Origin: Bacteroidota bacterium
GTDB lineage: Bacteria > Bacteroidota > Bacteroidia > Cytophagales > Cytophagaceae
Length of the DNA: 64,000 nt
Assembly (NCBI GenBank): GCA_023458555.1
Contig: JAEWYS010000015.1
Location: forward strand, 62,001-126,000
Reading direction: 5' to 3'
Under the pieces are notes generated by a model. The model saw nothing but the letters and a program-made list of their open reading frames with translations. It was not told the origin of the DNA and searched no databases. The translations under genes and the position numbers were made by a program. The first letter of the stretch is position 1. Each line of letters opens with the position of its first letter. Positions 43,966 through 53,200 of the stretch are shown in pieces.

Positions 43966-44943
43966 CTATAAAAGGAGGTATCCTGTTTGTTCCCTGACCA
44001 GATTAAAAGGTTCATTCTTCACAAGAAACATACCATCCAGATCATAATACTGACATAGCGGAGTAAGATATAATGCTGATTTGATGCCAAGTGATGTTTC
44101 AATCATACATCCGATCATCGTGGACAGGTTATGCTTCTGAGCTTCCCGAAGGATATCTCTGCCATGAATAAATCCTCCGGCTTTCATGAGCTTCATATTG
44201 ATTCCGTGAAACTGTCCGGCTATTTTTTCCATATCAGGATTGCTGGTAACTGACTCGTCAGCAAACACAGGCACTGTGCTTCGGGATTTAAGATATACGC
44301 CGGCCTCTTCCTGTACAGCAGGCAAAGGCTGTTCAAGAAACAAGACAGGAATATCCCTGATTGTTTCCAGAAACCGGATGACACTGTCAGGATCAGGAAA
44401 AGCTTCATTAGCATCTATACATATCGGCTTTCGGCAATGATTGAAGAGTGCTCGGGCAAGCTCTGTGGCATTCTGCTGGTTTACTTTTAATTTGAGTAGG
44501 GAAAAGCGTTCCAGCTTATGTTGTTTAACGAAGGAAGAAATTTCAGAAGCTTCCATAATCGGCAGGGTATAGGATGTCGGAACCGGCGAAGGTTCGGGAA
44601 GATTTAAAATCTCTGGCAGGGTACTGTTTTTTTTGCTGCAGATAAAAAACAGAAAAGCGGATTCAATTCCGAAACGCAGAGAATTGGGGAAATCCTTTAT
44701 TTTTTCTGCGAGGTCGTCTATACTGCTTATAGATGTCGCATCACGGATAAACCGGGAAAAACAGCTGATAATGAGGTCCGGGGTTTCACCGTAACGGATA
44801 TTTGGCGCCACTTCGCCCATTCCACTGTACGTACCATCGGTGACAGTAATGAATAAATTGATCTTTTCGGTACTGGTATTTCTGGATATCTTCCAGGTAT
44901 ACAGCAGTTCCAGATGTTGCTGAGTAATGCTCCAGGTTAACAC
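43966..44943 (-). CDS. Dipeptide epimerase, enolase superfamily (L-Ala-D/L-Glu type)
   Basis: 325 residues from a GTG. The enolase-superfamily residues are all visible: acid/base lysines in the KxK motif (K151, K153), metal ligands Asp177, Glu204 and Asp229 (FADES), and the second lysine in NMKLMKAGG (K251). These mark the muconate-lactonising/epimerase subgroup with the two-lysine active site. By length and motif, the Ala-Glu epimerase branch is most likely, acting in murein peptide recycling. The substrate needs a test. Confidence 0.88.
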   Translation of the reverse strand: MLTWSITQQHLELLYTWKISRNTSTEKINLFITVTDGTYSGMGEVAPNIRYGETPDLIISCFSRFIRDATSISSIDDLAEKIKDFPNSLRFGIESAFLFFICSKKNSTLPEILNLPEPSPVPTSYTLPIMEASEISSFVKQHKLERFSLLKLKVNQQNATELARALFNHCRKPICIDANEAFPDPDSVIRFLETIRDIPVLFLEQPLPAVQEEAGVYLKSRSTVPVFADESVTSNPDMEKIAGQFHGINMKLMKAGGFIHGRDILREAQKHNLSTMIGCMIETSLGIKSALYLTPLCQYYDLDGMFLVKNEPFNLVREQTGYLLL

Positions 44944-45034
44944 AAAACTTAAGTTTTTTCGAAAAAATGAAATAAAGTTAAAACAATTGGCTACTTTAGT
45001 TATTTAGTAAAATTAAACATATAACTTTTTTTTG

Positions 45035-45547
45035 ATGAAAGTAGCCAAAAATACTGTAGTAGCCCTCACATATGAGCTAAAAGTAAATGATGACGAAGGA
45101 ACTAAGCAGTTAATAGAGAAAGTCGAAACCGATCAGCCGATGACAATACTTTTTGGTCAGAGTGGTCTTCCGGAAAGATTTGAGTCCGAAATTGAAGGCA
45201 TGGAACAGGGCGACAGCTTTAGCTTTGAGATCGAAGTAGGTGATGCGTATGGTGAGTATGAGGAAGAAGCAGTGGTGAAGCTACCTAAGGATGTATTTAA
45301 TGTAGATGGCAAATTCAACGAAGAGGATTTTCCGGTAGGTTCCATGGTCCCCATGACCGATCAGGAAGGCAATATGCTCAGAGGACGTGTTCTTGATATT
45401 GAATCAGATGCGCTGATTATGGACTTTAATCATCCTCTTGCCGGTCATAACCTGTATTTCGAAGGAAAGATCGAAATGGTACGTCTGGCTACCGCAGATG
45501 AGCTGGATCATGGCCATGCGCACGGTCCCGGCGGCCATCATCACTGA
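45035..45547 (+). CDS. slyD: SlyD-like FKBP peptidyl-prolyl isomerase with His-rich tail
   Basis: 170 residues from the ATG at 45035; the TTG one codon upstream is less likely. The FKBP core (MKVAKNTVVALTYEL) is interrupted by an insert-in-flap chaperone domain (about 70-130). The C-terminus HGHAHGPGGHHH is a metal-binding tail. SlyD-type proteins catalyse prolyl isomerisation, chaperone folding and bind Ni, Cu or Zn. It is monocistronic, with a terminator downstream. Confidence 0.93.
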   Translation: MKVAKNTVVALTYELKVNDDEGTKQLIEKVETDQPMTILFGQSGLPERFESEIEGMEQGDSFSFEIEVGDAYGEYEEEAVVKLPKDVFNVDGKFNEEDFPVGSMVPMTDQEGNMLRGRVLDIESDALIMDFNHPLAGHNLYFEGKIEMVRLATADELDHGHAHGPGGHHH

Positions 45548-45597
45548 TTTGAACAGCTGCCGGTTTGAACAGAATCGCAGTAACCGTTTTTATAAAG

Positions 45598-45624
45598 AGG
45601 CAGCAAGGGCTGCCTTCTTTTTTT
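45598..45624 (+). terminator. Terminator after slyD
   Basis: AGGCAGC pairs with GCTGCCT across a 4-nt loop, then TCTTTTTTTT. Confidence 0.85.
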
Positions 45625-45715
45625 GCTCCGGATTGCAGAAACTGCGTCCAACTTTTTATATTCCATTAATAAAAATTGGCTAATATTGCATATTGCAGGC
45701 CAAAACAAAAAATTC

Positions 45716-46300
45716 TTGAAAGTTGCAATAGTAAAATATAATGCGGGCAATACGCAATCAGTAATATACGCGCTTAATCGCCTTGGAATAGAACCGCTTG
45801 TTACCGATAATGAGGAAGAATTAAGAGGGGCCGATAAAGTCATCTTTCCGGGAGTTGGCGAAGCCAGTTCTGCCATACGCTATCTTAAAGCGAATAATCT
45901 TGAAAGACTGATTCCTTCTCTCCGGCAGCCGGTATTGGGAATATGTCTTGGATTGCAGCTGATGTGCAGATACTCTGAGGAGAATGATATTAATTGTCTT
46001 GGCATCTTTCCGATAGATGTGAAGCGTTTCCCGGCAGGAGAAGATAAGGTTCCTCATATGGGTTGGAATACAGTTGCCGAACTTAAAGGGCCTCTTTTTG
46101 AAGGAATCAGAGAGAACGATTTTGTCTATTTTGTGCATAGCTATTATGCAGCTCTGAGTCCCTACACTATTGCGACTACAGAGTATATATTGCCTTATAG
46201 CTCAGCTTTGCACAAGGACAATTTTTATGCGGCCCAGTTTCATCCGGAGAAATCAGGCAAAGCGGGAGAACGTATTGTTAAGAACTTCATAGATTTATAG
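45716..46300 (+). CDS. hisH: Imidazole glycerol phosphate synthase subunit HisH
   Basis: 194 residues when started at the TTG at 45716 (LKVAIVKYNAGNT), which matches the usual length. The frame stays open upstream to 45623, but that part has no similarity to HisH. The glutaminase nucleophile is Cys77 in LGICLGLQ, and the triad His/Glu are in QFHPEKS. HisH supplies ammonia from glutamine to HisF. It starts the four-gene his run. Confidence 0.95.
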   Translation: MKVAIVKYNAGNTQSVIYALNRLGIEPLVTDNEEELRGADKVIFPGVGEASSAIRYLKANNLERLIPSLRQPVLGICLGLQLMCRYSEENDINCLGIFPIDVKRFPAGEDKVPHMGWNTVAELKGPLFEGIRENDFVYFVHSYYAALSPYTIATTEYILPYSSALHKDNFYAAQFHPEKSGKAGERIVKNFIDL

Positions 46301-46316
46301 AATTAATATATCCAAA

Positions 46317-47030
46317 ATGAAAATTATTCCGGCAATTGATCTTATCGATGGAAAGTGTGTCCGGCTTACTCAGGGAGATTTTAGTCAGAAAAAGCAGTAT
46401 AATGAAAACCCGCTTGAAGTAGCAAAGGCTTTTGAAGATGCGGGAATAGAGCATTTACATCTGGTAGATCTGGACGGTGCCAGACATAAGAAGATTGTGA
46501 ATCACAAGGTGCTTGAAACTATTGCTGCGAAAACCCGGCTTAAAGTAGATTTTGGAGGAGGGATACAATCGGATGAGGATATAAAACTGGCATTTGAATG
46601 CGGGGCAGCGCAGATTACGGGTGGGAGCATTGCAGTAAAAAATCCTGATTTATTTGAGAGCTGGCTGGTATCATACGGCTCAGAAAAGATTATCCTGGGA
46701 GCTGATACCAAAGATGGCTTTATTGCAGTAAGCGGCTGGCAGGAGACCAGTCAGCTGTCAGTCATGGATCTGCTGAAAAAATATACGGCAAAAGGTGTTT
46801 CTTATTCCATATGTACAGATGTTGCAAAGGATGGGCTGCTTATGGGACCCTCATTTGACCTGTATTCCGAAATTATGAGCCATTTTACTGATCTTAAGCT
46901 GATTGCCAGTGGCGGTGTAACCACACTGGATGATTTAAAGCAGTTGCGGGATGCAGGTATGTACGGAGCAATAGTTGGTAAGGCTTTTTACGAAGGACGC
47001 ATTACACTGGAAGAATTAAGCCGTTTTTAA
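46317..47030 (+). CDS. hisA: 1-(5-phosphoribosyl)-5-[(5-phosphoribosylamino)methylideneamino]imidazole-4-carboxamide isomerase
   Basis: 237 residues, a TIM barrel of normal size. It has the catalytic N-terminal Asp in PAIDLIDGKCVRLTQG, the phosphate loop VDFGGGIQSD and the second half SGGVTTLDDL. It converts ProFAR to PRFAR in histidine synthesis. It follows hisH by 16 bases. Confidence 0.96.
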   Translation: MKIIPAIDLIDGKCVRLTQGDFSQKKQYNENPLEVAKAFEDAGIEHLHLVDLDGARHKKIVNHKVLETIAAKTRLKVDFGGGIQSDEDIKLAFECGAAQITGGSIAVKNPDLFESWLVSYGSEKIILGADTKDGFIAVSGWQETSQLSVMDLLKKYTAKGVSYSICTDVAKDGLLMGPSFDLYSEIMSHFTDLKLIASGGVTTLDDLKQLRDAGMYGAIVGKAFYEGRITLEELSRF

Positions 47031-47050
47031 AACAGTAAAGAATACCTATT

Positions 47051-47806
47051 TTGTTAACCAAAAGGATCATTCCCTGTCTGGATGTTAAAAACGGAAGGAC
47101 AGTAAAGGGAGTAAATTTCGATAGTCTGAGAGATGCCGGTGATCCGGTTGAGCTAGGTGCTCTCTATGCAGCCCAGGGCGCTGATGAATTGGTTTATCTT
47201 GATATTACAGCTACACTGGAAAAGAGGAAGACACTGGTTGAGCTTGTGAAAAGAGTTGCCAGTGAATTGAACATCCCGTTTACAGTAGGTGGCGGTATAG
47301 GATCCGTGGAAGATGTAGCTGCTTTGCTCAATGCTGGTGCTGATAAAGTCTCGATTAATTCCTCAGCGGTAAAAAATCCTGGTCTGATCGATCAGCTGGC
47401 TAATGAATTCGGCAGTCAGTGCGTGGTTGTCGCTATTGATACAAAGCTCTATGCGCATGAAAGCAGGGTTCATACCCATGGTGGGAAGCAGCCAACGGAA
47501 ATAAATACCGTTCAGTGGGCGAAAGAGGTTCAGGAACGTGGTGCCGGAGAAATTCTTCTCACCAGTATGGATCATGATGGTACCAAAGCGGGATTTGCCT
47601 GTGAATTGACAGCAAAGATTTCCGAGAACCTTTCTATACCTGTCATTGCTTCGGGAGGCGCCGGTAATATGGAGCATTTTGTGGAGGTATTCGGCCGTGG
47701 AAAAGCAGATGCCGCGCTTGCAGCGAGCATTTTTCACTTTAAGGAGATTGCTGTGCCAGAGTTAAAAACTTATTTAAAAGGGAAAAATATTCCGGTAAGA
47801 ATATGA
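47051..47806 (+). CDS. hisF: Imidazole glycerol phosphate synthase subunit HisF
   Basis: 251 residues from a TTG at 47051 (LTKRIIPCLDVKNGRTVKG), the invariant N-terminus of HisF. The TIM barrel has Asp in CLDV, FTVGGGIGS and ASGGAGNMEHF. It uses ammonia from HisH to close the imidazole ring. Its TGA overlaps the ATG of hisIE (ATGA), a coupled junction. Confidence 0.96.
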   Translation: MLTKRIIPCLDVKNGRTVKGVNFDSLRDAGDPVELGALYAAQGADELVYLDITATLEKRKTLVELVKRVASELNIPFTVGGGIGSVEDVAALLNAGADKVSINSSAVKNPGLIDQLANEFGSQCVVVAIDTKLYAHESRVHTHGGKQPTEINTVQWAKEVQERGAGEILLTSMDHDGTKAGFACELTAKISENLSIPVIASGGAGNMEHFVEVFGRGKADAALAASIFHFKEIAVPELKTYLKGKNIPVRI

Positions 47807-48396
47807 ACATAGATTTTAATAAAGAGGGCGGTCTTGTTCCGGTAGTAGTGCAGGATTGGGTAACCAATAAAGTACTGATGCTTGGTTATATGAATGAGGA
47901 GGCTTACAATAAAACTCAGGAGGAAGAGAAAGTAACTTTTTACAGCCGGTCTAAAAAGCGTCTTTGGACCAAAGGTGAAACCACCGGCAATTTTTTAATA
48001 TTGAAAGAAATAAAAGCCGACTGTGATCGTGATGCACTGCTTGTTAAAGCGGAGCCTGTCGGGCCGACTTGCCATACGGGAGCCGACACTTGTTGGGATG
48101 AAAATAATCAAAGCAGGGTTTATTTTCTGGATTATCTGAAAAACCTGATCAGGGAACGCCGGGTTAATCCGGATCCTGCTTCTTATACGAGCAGTCTTTT
48201 TGGCAAAGGCATTAATAAAGTAGCACAAAAAGTAGGAGAGGAAGCGGTAGAACTGGTGATCGAAGCAAAAGATAATAATGTGGATCTTTTCAAAAATGAA
48301 GCTGCAGATCTTTTGTTTCACTATCTTGTATTGCTGGAAGCAAAAGGAATTGATCTGGACGAAATCATCGAAGTTCTCCGGGAACGTAATAGATAA
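47803..48396 (+). CDS. hisI: Bifunctional phosphoribosyl-AMP cyclohydrolase / phosphoribosyl-ATP pyrophosphatase
   Basis: 197 residues. The N-terminal HisI domain (about 1-110) has SRSKKRLWTKGETTGN and metal-binding residues in DCDRDALL and CHTGADTC. The C-terminal HisE domain (about 115-197) has QKVGEEAVELVIEAK. It performs two early steps of histidine synthesis. It is the last gene of the local his run, overlapping hisF by 4 bases. Confidence 0.95.
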   Translation: MNIDFNKEGGLVPVVVQDWVTNKVLMLGYMNEEAYNKTQEEEKVTFYSRSKKRLWTKGETTGNFLILKEIKADCDRDALLVKAEPVGPTCHTGADTCWDENNQSRVYFLDYLKNLIRERRVNPDPASYTSSLFGKGINKVAQKVGEEAVELVIEAKDNNVDLFKNEAADLLFHYLVLLEAKGIDLDEIIEVLRERNR

Positions 48397-48420
48397 GTAT
48401 CAGAAAGAGGCATTATGCAT

Positions 48421-48452
48421 AATGGCAGTGATATTTTCGCTGCCATTTTTGT
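48421..48452 (+). terminator. Terminator of the his run
   Basis: AATGGCAG pairs with CTGCCATT across an 11-nt loop, followed by a short T run (TTTGTT). Confidence 0.65.
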
Positions 48453-48605
48453 TATATTTTCATTAGTACCTGCTTAAAACAATTGATTCCGGTCCGATGT
48501 TTTTACCCTGTAGGATTATATTCCGGCCATCTTTTGGCCTGACAGGAGATACTTCTGCCAGGATAAATTATATTGCCTGTTATCGGATTTTAAGAAGCTA
48601 AATTT

Positions 48606-49046
48606 ATGTATAGTCAGACATTCCAGGTTATTTGGGCTAATATTGATGCAAACAGACATTTAAAGCATTCAGCGTACAATGATTATGCTGCTCAGGTACG
48701 ATTGAATTATTTCAATGATCATGGCTTTTCCGTTGAAGAATTTGCCAGCTTACAGATTGGTCCTATTCTTTTTAGAGAAGAAACTATCTTTTTTAAGGAA
48801 GTCGGGATGAATGAAACGATAACAATTGATATATTTCTTGCTGCAGCAAGACCGGATGGGTCCAGATGGCGTATATTTCATAATTTTTTTAAAAAGAACG
48901 GTGATAAAGCAGCGACCATTGAGGTTGACGGAGCCTGGATGGATCTGACGACCCGTAAGCTGACCAGGCCGCCGGAAACAGTTCTCAAAATGGTTGAAAG
49001 AATGCCGAAGATTCCAAATTTTGAATTTTGGCCGGAGCGCTCCTAA
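48606..49046 (+). CDS. Hotdog-fold acyl-CoA thioesterase family protein
   Basis: 146 residues starting at the ATG at 48606. The 4HBT-type N-terminus VIWANIDANRHLKHSAYNDYA gives the hotdog core, with the Asp/Asn/His positions used by these thioesterases. It is cytoplasmic. Its stop overlaps the convergent pseudouridine synthase by 4 bases. The acyl chain preference is unknown. Confidence 0.88.
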   Translation: MYSQTFQVIWANIDANRHLKHSAYNDYAAQVRLNYFNDHGFSVEEFASLQIGPILFREETIFFKEVGMNETITIDIFLAAARPDGSRWRIFHNFFKKNGDKAATIEVDGAWMDLTTRKLTRPPETVLKMVERMPKIPNFEFWPERS

Positions 49047-49747
49047 AGACCAAGCTGCCGGAACAGCGCTGATTTTTCTTTTTCTGTCATCGTTGTCTGT
49101 AGACCCGGGAAAAGGCCTTCTGTAGTTATGTTCATAATACGTGTTCGGGTCAGACGCAGTACGTTAAGATTCAGCTTGTGGCACATTCGGCGGATCTGGC
49201 GGTTTTTACCCTCAGTCAGAATGATCCTGAATGAATGAGAAGCAGTCCTTGTAACCTGACAGGGACGGGTTTTATAGCCCATAATAACGATCCCGGAGGC
49301 AAGCCGGGCTATCTGCTCGTCTTGCAGCGGCTGATCTACCTGCACGAGATATTCTTTTTCATGGTCTCCGGACATCAGAGTTTTGTTAAAGATCCTGCCA
49401 TCATTACTTAAGATCAGCAGGCCCTCTGATTCTTTATCGAGGCGTCCAACCGGAAACACATCGGGAGGCAGTGTCAGAACACTATGCAGATTGCCGGAAA
49501 TCTCACGGTTTAAGGTCGTTTCAATTCCCCGGGGTTTGTAATATTTCCAATAGATAAATTTTTTCCCCGGGCGGATCTCTCTGTTTTCAACTACAACACA
49601 GTCTTCAGGATGTATTTTTTGATGAACAGTTGCCGGCAGGTTGTTTATAAGTACTTTGCCCAAACAGATCAGTTCATTTGCTTTCTTGTTGGAAATCCGT
49701 AGTTTATGAACCAGGAAATATCTGACTGAGGAATCAAGCTGCCGCAC
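49043..49747 (-). CDS. RluF/RsuA-type pseudouridine synthase
   Basis: 234 residues from a GTG. The N-terminal S4 RNA-binding part (about 1-60; LRISNKKANELICLGKVLIN) is followed by the catalytic domain with Asp104 in GRLDKESEGLL and the C-terminal EGKNRQIRRM motif. The enzyme modifies uridine in 23S rRNA or a tRNA; the RluF assignment is by similarity only. It starts three bases after the EamA-like gene stop, so the two are one transcript. Confidence 0.92.
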   Translation of the reverse strand: MRQLDSSVRYFLVHKLRISNKKANELICLGKVLINNLPATVHQKIHPEDCVVVENREIRPGKKFIYWKYYKPRGIETTLNREISGNLHSVLTLPPDVFPVGRLDKESEGLLILSNDGRIFNKTLMSGDHEKEYLVQVDQPLQDEQIARLASGIVIMGYKTRPCQVTRTASHSFRIILTEGKNRQIRRMCHKLNLNVLRLTRTRIMNITTEGLFPGLQTTMTEKEKSALFRQLGL

Positions 49748-49750
49748 TGT

Positions 49751-50191
49751 TTATTTGCTTTGCCCCAAATAAAAGAACAATATGGTTAATATGGCAAACA
49801 AAATGGACAGGATAAAATAAAAGTTGAATTTCTCTCCAAAAAACACAACTGCCACGATAATCGAAGTAGTGATAATGGATAACACGGCATAAAGTGTATA
49901 ATAGGATGCGCCGTATTTCGAATAAAGAAGATAAAAGCCAAGATAAAGCACCAAAAGTCCTACCGAAGTGACAATAACCGGTTGTTTGTTTTCCAGAAGC
50001 CAGTTTTTGTAGTTATCGGCAGGAAAAAAGAAGAAGCTGGGAAGCATTAACAGAACACAGCCCGTAAGGACGGAAATAGTGAACAGGAAAGGATTGGATG
50101 ATGCCGCCGATTTTTTGCTGCCGTAAACAAACAGGGCATTACCAACAGAGGCAATAAAAGCGAAAATGAAAGCTCCGATGAACTGCTTCAT
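49751..50191 (-). CDS. EamA-like small membrane transporter
   Basis: 146 residues from the ATG at 50191; a TTG seven codons upstream is possible. It has about five hydrophobic helices, with half of the EamA repeat pattern at the C-terminus (YTLYAVLSIITTSIIVAVVFFGEKFNF). The length suits a half-size transporter that works as a dimer. No substrate is seen. It is divergent from ftsH across a gap of 105 bases. Confidence 0.75.
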   Translation of the reverse strand: MKQFIGAFIFAFIASVGNALFVYGSKKSAASSNPFLFTISVLTGCVLLMLPSFFFFPADNYKNWLLENKQPVIVTSVGLLVLYLGFYLLYSKYGASYYTLYAVLSIITTSIIVAVVFFGEKFNFYFILSILFAILTILFFYLGQSK

Positions 50192-50296
50192 AATTGAGTG
50201 AATTATCTGCAAAGTAAACTAAAATTATGGTTTTACGTGCTAAAAAACATTTTTCAAAATGTCCGGTTAGTCTGCAATAGCACAACATCCGACTTC

Positions 50297-52231
50297 ATGA
50301 GTGACAAACAGTCTTCAAAAAATCCTAAAGAGGAAAAATCTTCGTTTTCTCCGGTGATTTTAAATTATCTTTTGATTGGCTTTTTTCTGTTTTCCCTTCT
50401 TTTCTTTTTCAACTCGTCCAAACAAAGCAAATCCATTGACTGGAAAGAATTTTCGAAGCTGATAAAGCAGAATAAAGTTGATCATATAGTTGTGATCAAT
50501 CAGGAAGTCGCTGAGATATTTCTCAGGCAAGATACAGCAGACAAAAAAGGGCCGAATCTGTTTGCTTCGGAAGGGCCGGAGTATACACTTAATATTGGTA
50601 GCCCGGAGGTGTTTGAAAATAAGCTTTCTGAATTGGAAGCGGATAAAAAAACAGAAGCCCGGACAGCTATTGCCTATGAAGTCAGGCAAAACTGGTTTAC
50701 CACCCTGCTTGTATGGCTGCTCCCGTTTCTGATTCTGTTTATGCTATGGCGCTGGGCGCGAAGCAGAATGAAAGGCAAGAGCGGCGGCGGAAGTATTTTT
50801 TCGTTTGGTCAATCGGGAGCGCAGCTATTTGAAGGGCAGGGAAAGGTTCATGTTACCTTTAATGATGTAGCGGGCTTACACGAGGCAAAGGAGGAAATGC
50901 ATGAAACAGTTGATTTTCTGAAGAAACCAGAGAGATACACCTCATTGGGGGCAAAGATTCCCAAGGGAATTTTACTTATAGGGCCTCCGGGAACCGGCAA
51001 AACTCTGCTTGCCAAAGCAATTGCCGGCGAAGCGAATGTCCCTTTCTTTTCTCTTTCAGGTTCCGAATTTGTAGAGATGTTTGTTGGAGTGGGGGCTTCC
51101 CGTGTCAGAGATTTATTTAAAAAAGCAAAGGAAAAAGCACCTTGCATAGTTTTCATTGATGAGCTTGATGCAATTGGCCGGTCCAGAGGAAAGTCAGCTT
51201 CTGCTTTCGGCGGGAATGACGAAAGAGAGAGTACCCTGAATCAGATGTTAACCGAAATGGATGGTTTCAGCCCGAATTCCGGTGTAATTGTCCTGGCAGC
51301 TACTAACCGGGGAGATGTGCTGGATCAGGCCTTATTACGACCGGGGCGTTTTGACCGTCATATCTATCTTGAGCTCCCGGATCAGGAAGAGCGTATGGCA
51401 ATTTTTAAAGTTCATATGGACAAGCTGAAACTGGATGATGAGGTTGATGTTGAAATGCTCGCAGCGCAGACCCCGGGATTTTCCGGTGCAGATATCGCCA
51501 ATGCCTGTAATGAAGCGGCGCTCATTGCCGCTCGTAAAAAAAGAAAGGCTGTAGGAACGGAAGAGTTTTCTCAGGCACTTGACCGGATTATTGGCGGTAT
51601 TGAGAAGAAAAACAAAGTAATTACCAATCAGGAGCGGCGTATTGTGGCTTTTCATGAAGCCGGCCATGCGTTGGCTACCTGTCTGCTGAAAGGTCTTTCT
51701 GATATTGTAAAAGTCAGTATTATACCGCGTGGGAAATCGCTGGGAGCTACCTGGCACAAACCGGAAGAGATGCAGCTGGTAAGTCTCAGACAGTTAAAAA
51801 ATGATATAAGCATTCTGCTGGCGGGCAGAGTTGCAGAAGAAACCATCTTCGGTGAGGCGACTTCCGGCGCTCTTGATGATCTGGAAAAAGTAAGTAAGCA
51901 TGCATATACAATTGTAGCCTATTACGGACTAGGCGAAAAAATGGGCAATGTCAGCTATTATGATTCGAGCGGAAGGCAGGAAAACAGCTTTCAGAAACCT
52001 TATAGTGAAGAAACGGCACGAATTATTGATGAAGAAGTCAGAAGACTTATTGAATCATGTTATAGTCATGTCAGCGAATTGTTCAGAACTTATAAAAAAC
52101 AGCTTGAGAAAATCGGTGAGATGCTTCTGGATAAGGAAGTGATCTATATAGAAGATCTTGAAGAAGCAATAAAAGATATTAAAGGTGAGCTGCCTGTTAA
52201 AAGAAACACAACTAAACAGGAGGATAATTAA
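50297..52231 (+). CDS. ftsH: ATP-dependent zinc metalloprotease FtsH
   Basis: 644 residues from the ATG at 50297 (MSDKQSSKNPKEE); the frame extends to 50198, but that part is not conserved. TM helices lie at about 21-38 and 140-160. The AAA+ domain has Walker A GPPGTGKT at 229-236, Walker B IVFIDELDAIG and the arginine finger in RPGRFDRH. The zinc protease site HEAGH is at 453-457. It degrades misfolded membrane proteins and regulators at the inner membrane using ATP. It is monocistronic. Confidence 0.96.
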   Translation: MSDKQSSKNPKEEKSSFSPVILNYLLIGFFLFSLLFFFNSSKQSKSIDWKEFSKLIKQNKVDHIVVINQEVAEIFLRQDTADKKGPNLFASEGPEYTLNIGSPEVFENKLSELEADKKTEARTAIAYEVRQNWFTTLLVWLLPFLILFMLWRWARSRMKGKSGGGSIFSFGQSGAQLFEGQGKVHVTFNDVAGLHEAKEEMHETVDFLKKPERYTSLGAKIPKGILLIGPPGTGKTLLAKAIAGEANVPFFSLSGSEFVEMFVGVGASRVRDLFKKAKEKAPCIVFIDELDAIGRSRGKSASAFGGNDERESTLNQMLTEMDGFSPNSGVIVLAATNRGDVLDQALLRPGRFDRHIYLELPDQEERMAIFKVHMDKLKLDDEVDVEMLAAQTPGFSGADIANACNEAALIAARKKRKAVGTEEFSQALDRIIGGIEKKNKVITNQERRIVAFHEAGHALATCLLKGLSDIVKVSIIPRGKSLGATWHKPEEMQLVSLRQLKNDISILLAGRVAEETIFGEATSGALDDLEKVSKHAYTIVAYYGLGEKMGNVSYYDSSGRQENSFQKPYSEETARIIDEEVRRLIESCYSHVSELFRTYKKQLEKIGEMLLDKEVIYIEDLEEAIKDIKGELPVKRNTTKQEDN

Positions 52232-52266
52232 ACAGTCCTGGTTTCAGGCAAACCAGGACTGTTTTC
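52230..52266. terminator. Hairpin between ftsH and the MBL gene, inside the latter's coding end
   Basis: A perfect 15-bp stem (52230-52244 with 52250-52264) has a CAGGC loop. It begins in the ftsH stop codon. The right arm encodes the last residues of the convergent MBL protein. Confidence 0.7.
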
Positions 52267-53200
52267 CGCGTTTTTTACTTTTATTGCCTGATAGCAGCCA
52301 AAATGCAGCCGCAATCGCAGTAATGCCTGATAGACCAATCAGCAGATTTCTGGTATTGCACTGATTGTACGATTTCGTTTCATTATGAGGAAAACGAACT
52401 TTATACGGAATTTCTTTTTCAAAAAAAGACTCAATAAGTCCGCTTAGCTGTTCTCTGAGCTCTTCGCCTCTTAAAGGAATACCATGTCCCGTACCTGCTA
52501 CTTCCGGATTTAGCGCCGCCAGCTTTTTAATGGAAGAATAAGCCTCGCGCCAGTTGGTTGTAAGAAAGGCCGGCGGTCCGTGCATTTCTTTTTTCTTTAT
52601 GAAAACAGATGACAAAGCGTCCTGATTGGTTGTAGTAAATGCATCGCCGGTAATCAGGATGTTATCTTTTTCTCTGTATAGTGAAATATGCCCTGGAGAA
52701 TGCCCGGGGGTATGGATGTATTTCCATTCCGGAAGAAACGGGATGGAGCCGTCTACCGGTAACGCATAGACTCTTGAGCCAAGATCAATAGGACGTACTG
52801 GTATAATCCAGGTCATAAAAGAGAAGCTGGCGCCACTTTCGTCAAATGCCGATTCCGGGTAAGTTGCCCGGCCGGTTATGTATGGAATTTCCAGAGGGTG
52901 AGCGTAAACATCAGTTTCCGACCATATTTTTAAAAGATCGGGCAGAGCTCCTGTGTGGTCAAAATGTCCATGAGTGAGCAGAATCGCCCTTGGAGGATTG
53001 TGGGGGCCAAACAGCTCTTCTGCCTCTTTCTGAATTCTTTTTGCAGACCCCGGGAGGCCTGCATCGATCAGTACCCATGAGTTATCCGGGCCCGGCTGAC
53101 CGATCATGTAGTGGTTAACAAACAGTATTCTTCTTCCTGTCACATCGTCCGCAAGTGTATAAGCGGCCTTGTCCTTATCCCTGATTTTCTTTGTTAACAT
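52244..53200 (-). CDS. MBL-fold metallo-hydrolase with C-terminal membrane anchor
   Basis: 318 residues. The metal motif THGHFDHTG is at 76-84, with later His in HTPGHSPGH and GHGI, so the dinuclear site looks complete. A hydrophobic helix (about 283-303; NLLIGLSGITAIAAAFWLL) followed by a basic tail makes it a probable tail-anchored inner-membrane enzyme with a cytoplasmic active site. Such tails are unusual in this family. It is convergent with ftsH and its substrate is unknown. Confidence 0.88.
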   Translation of the reverse strand: MLTKKIRDKDKAAYTLADDVTGRRILFVNHYMIGQPGPDNSWVLIDAGLPGSAKRIQKEAEELFGPHNPPRAILLTHGHFDHTGALPDLLKIWSETDVYAHPLEIPYITGRATYPESAFDESGASFSFMTWIIPVRPIDLGSRVYALPVDGSIPFLPEWKYIHTPGHSPGHISLYREKDNILITGDAFTTTNQDALSSVFIKKKEMHGPPAFLTTNWREAYSSIKKLAALNPEVAGTGHGIPLRGEELREQLSGLIESFFEKEIPYKVRFPHNETKSYNQCNTRNLLIGLSGITAIAAAFWLLSGNKSKKRGKQSWFA

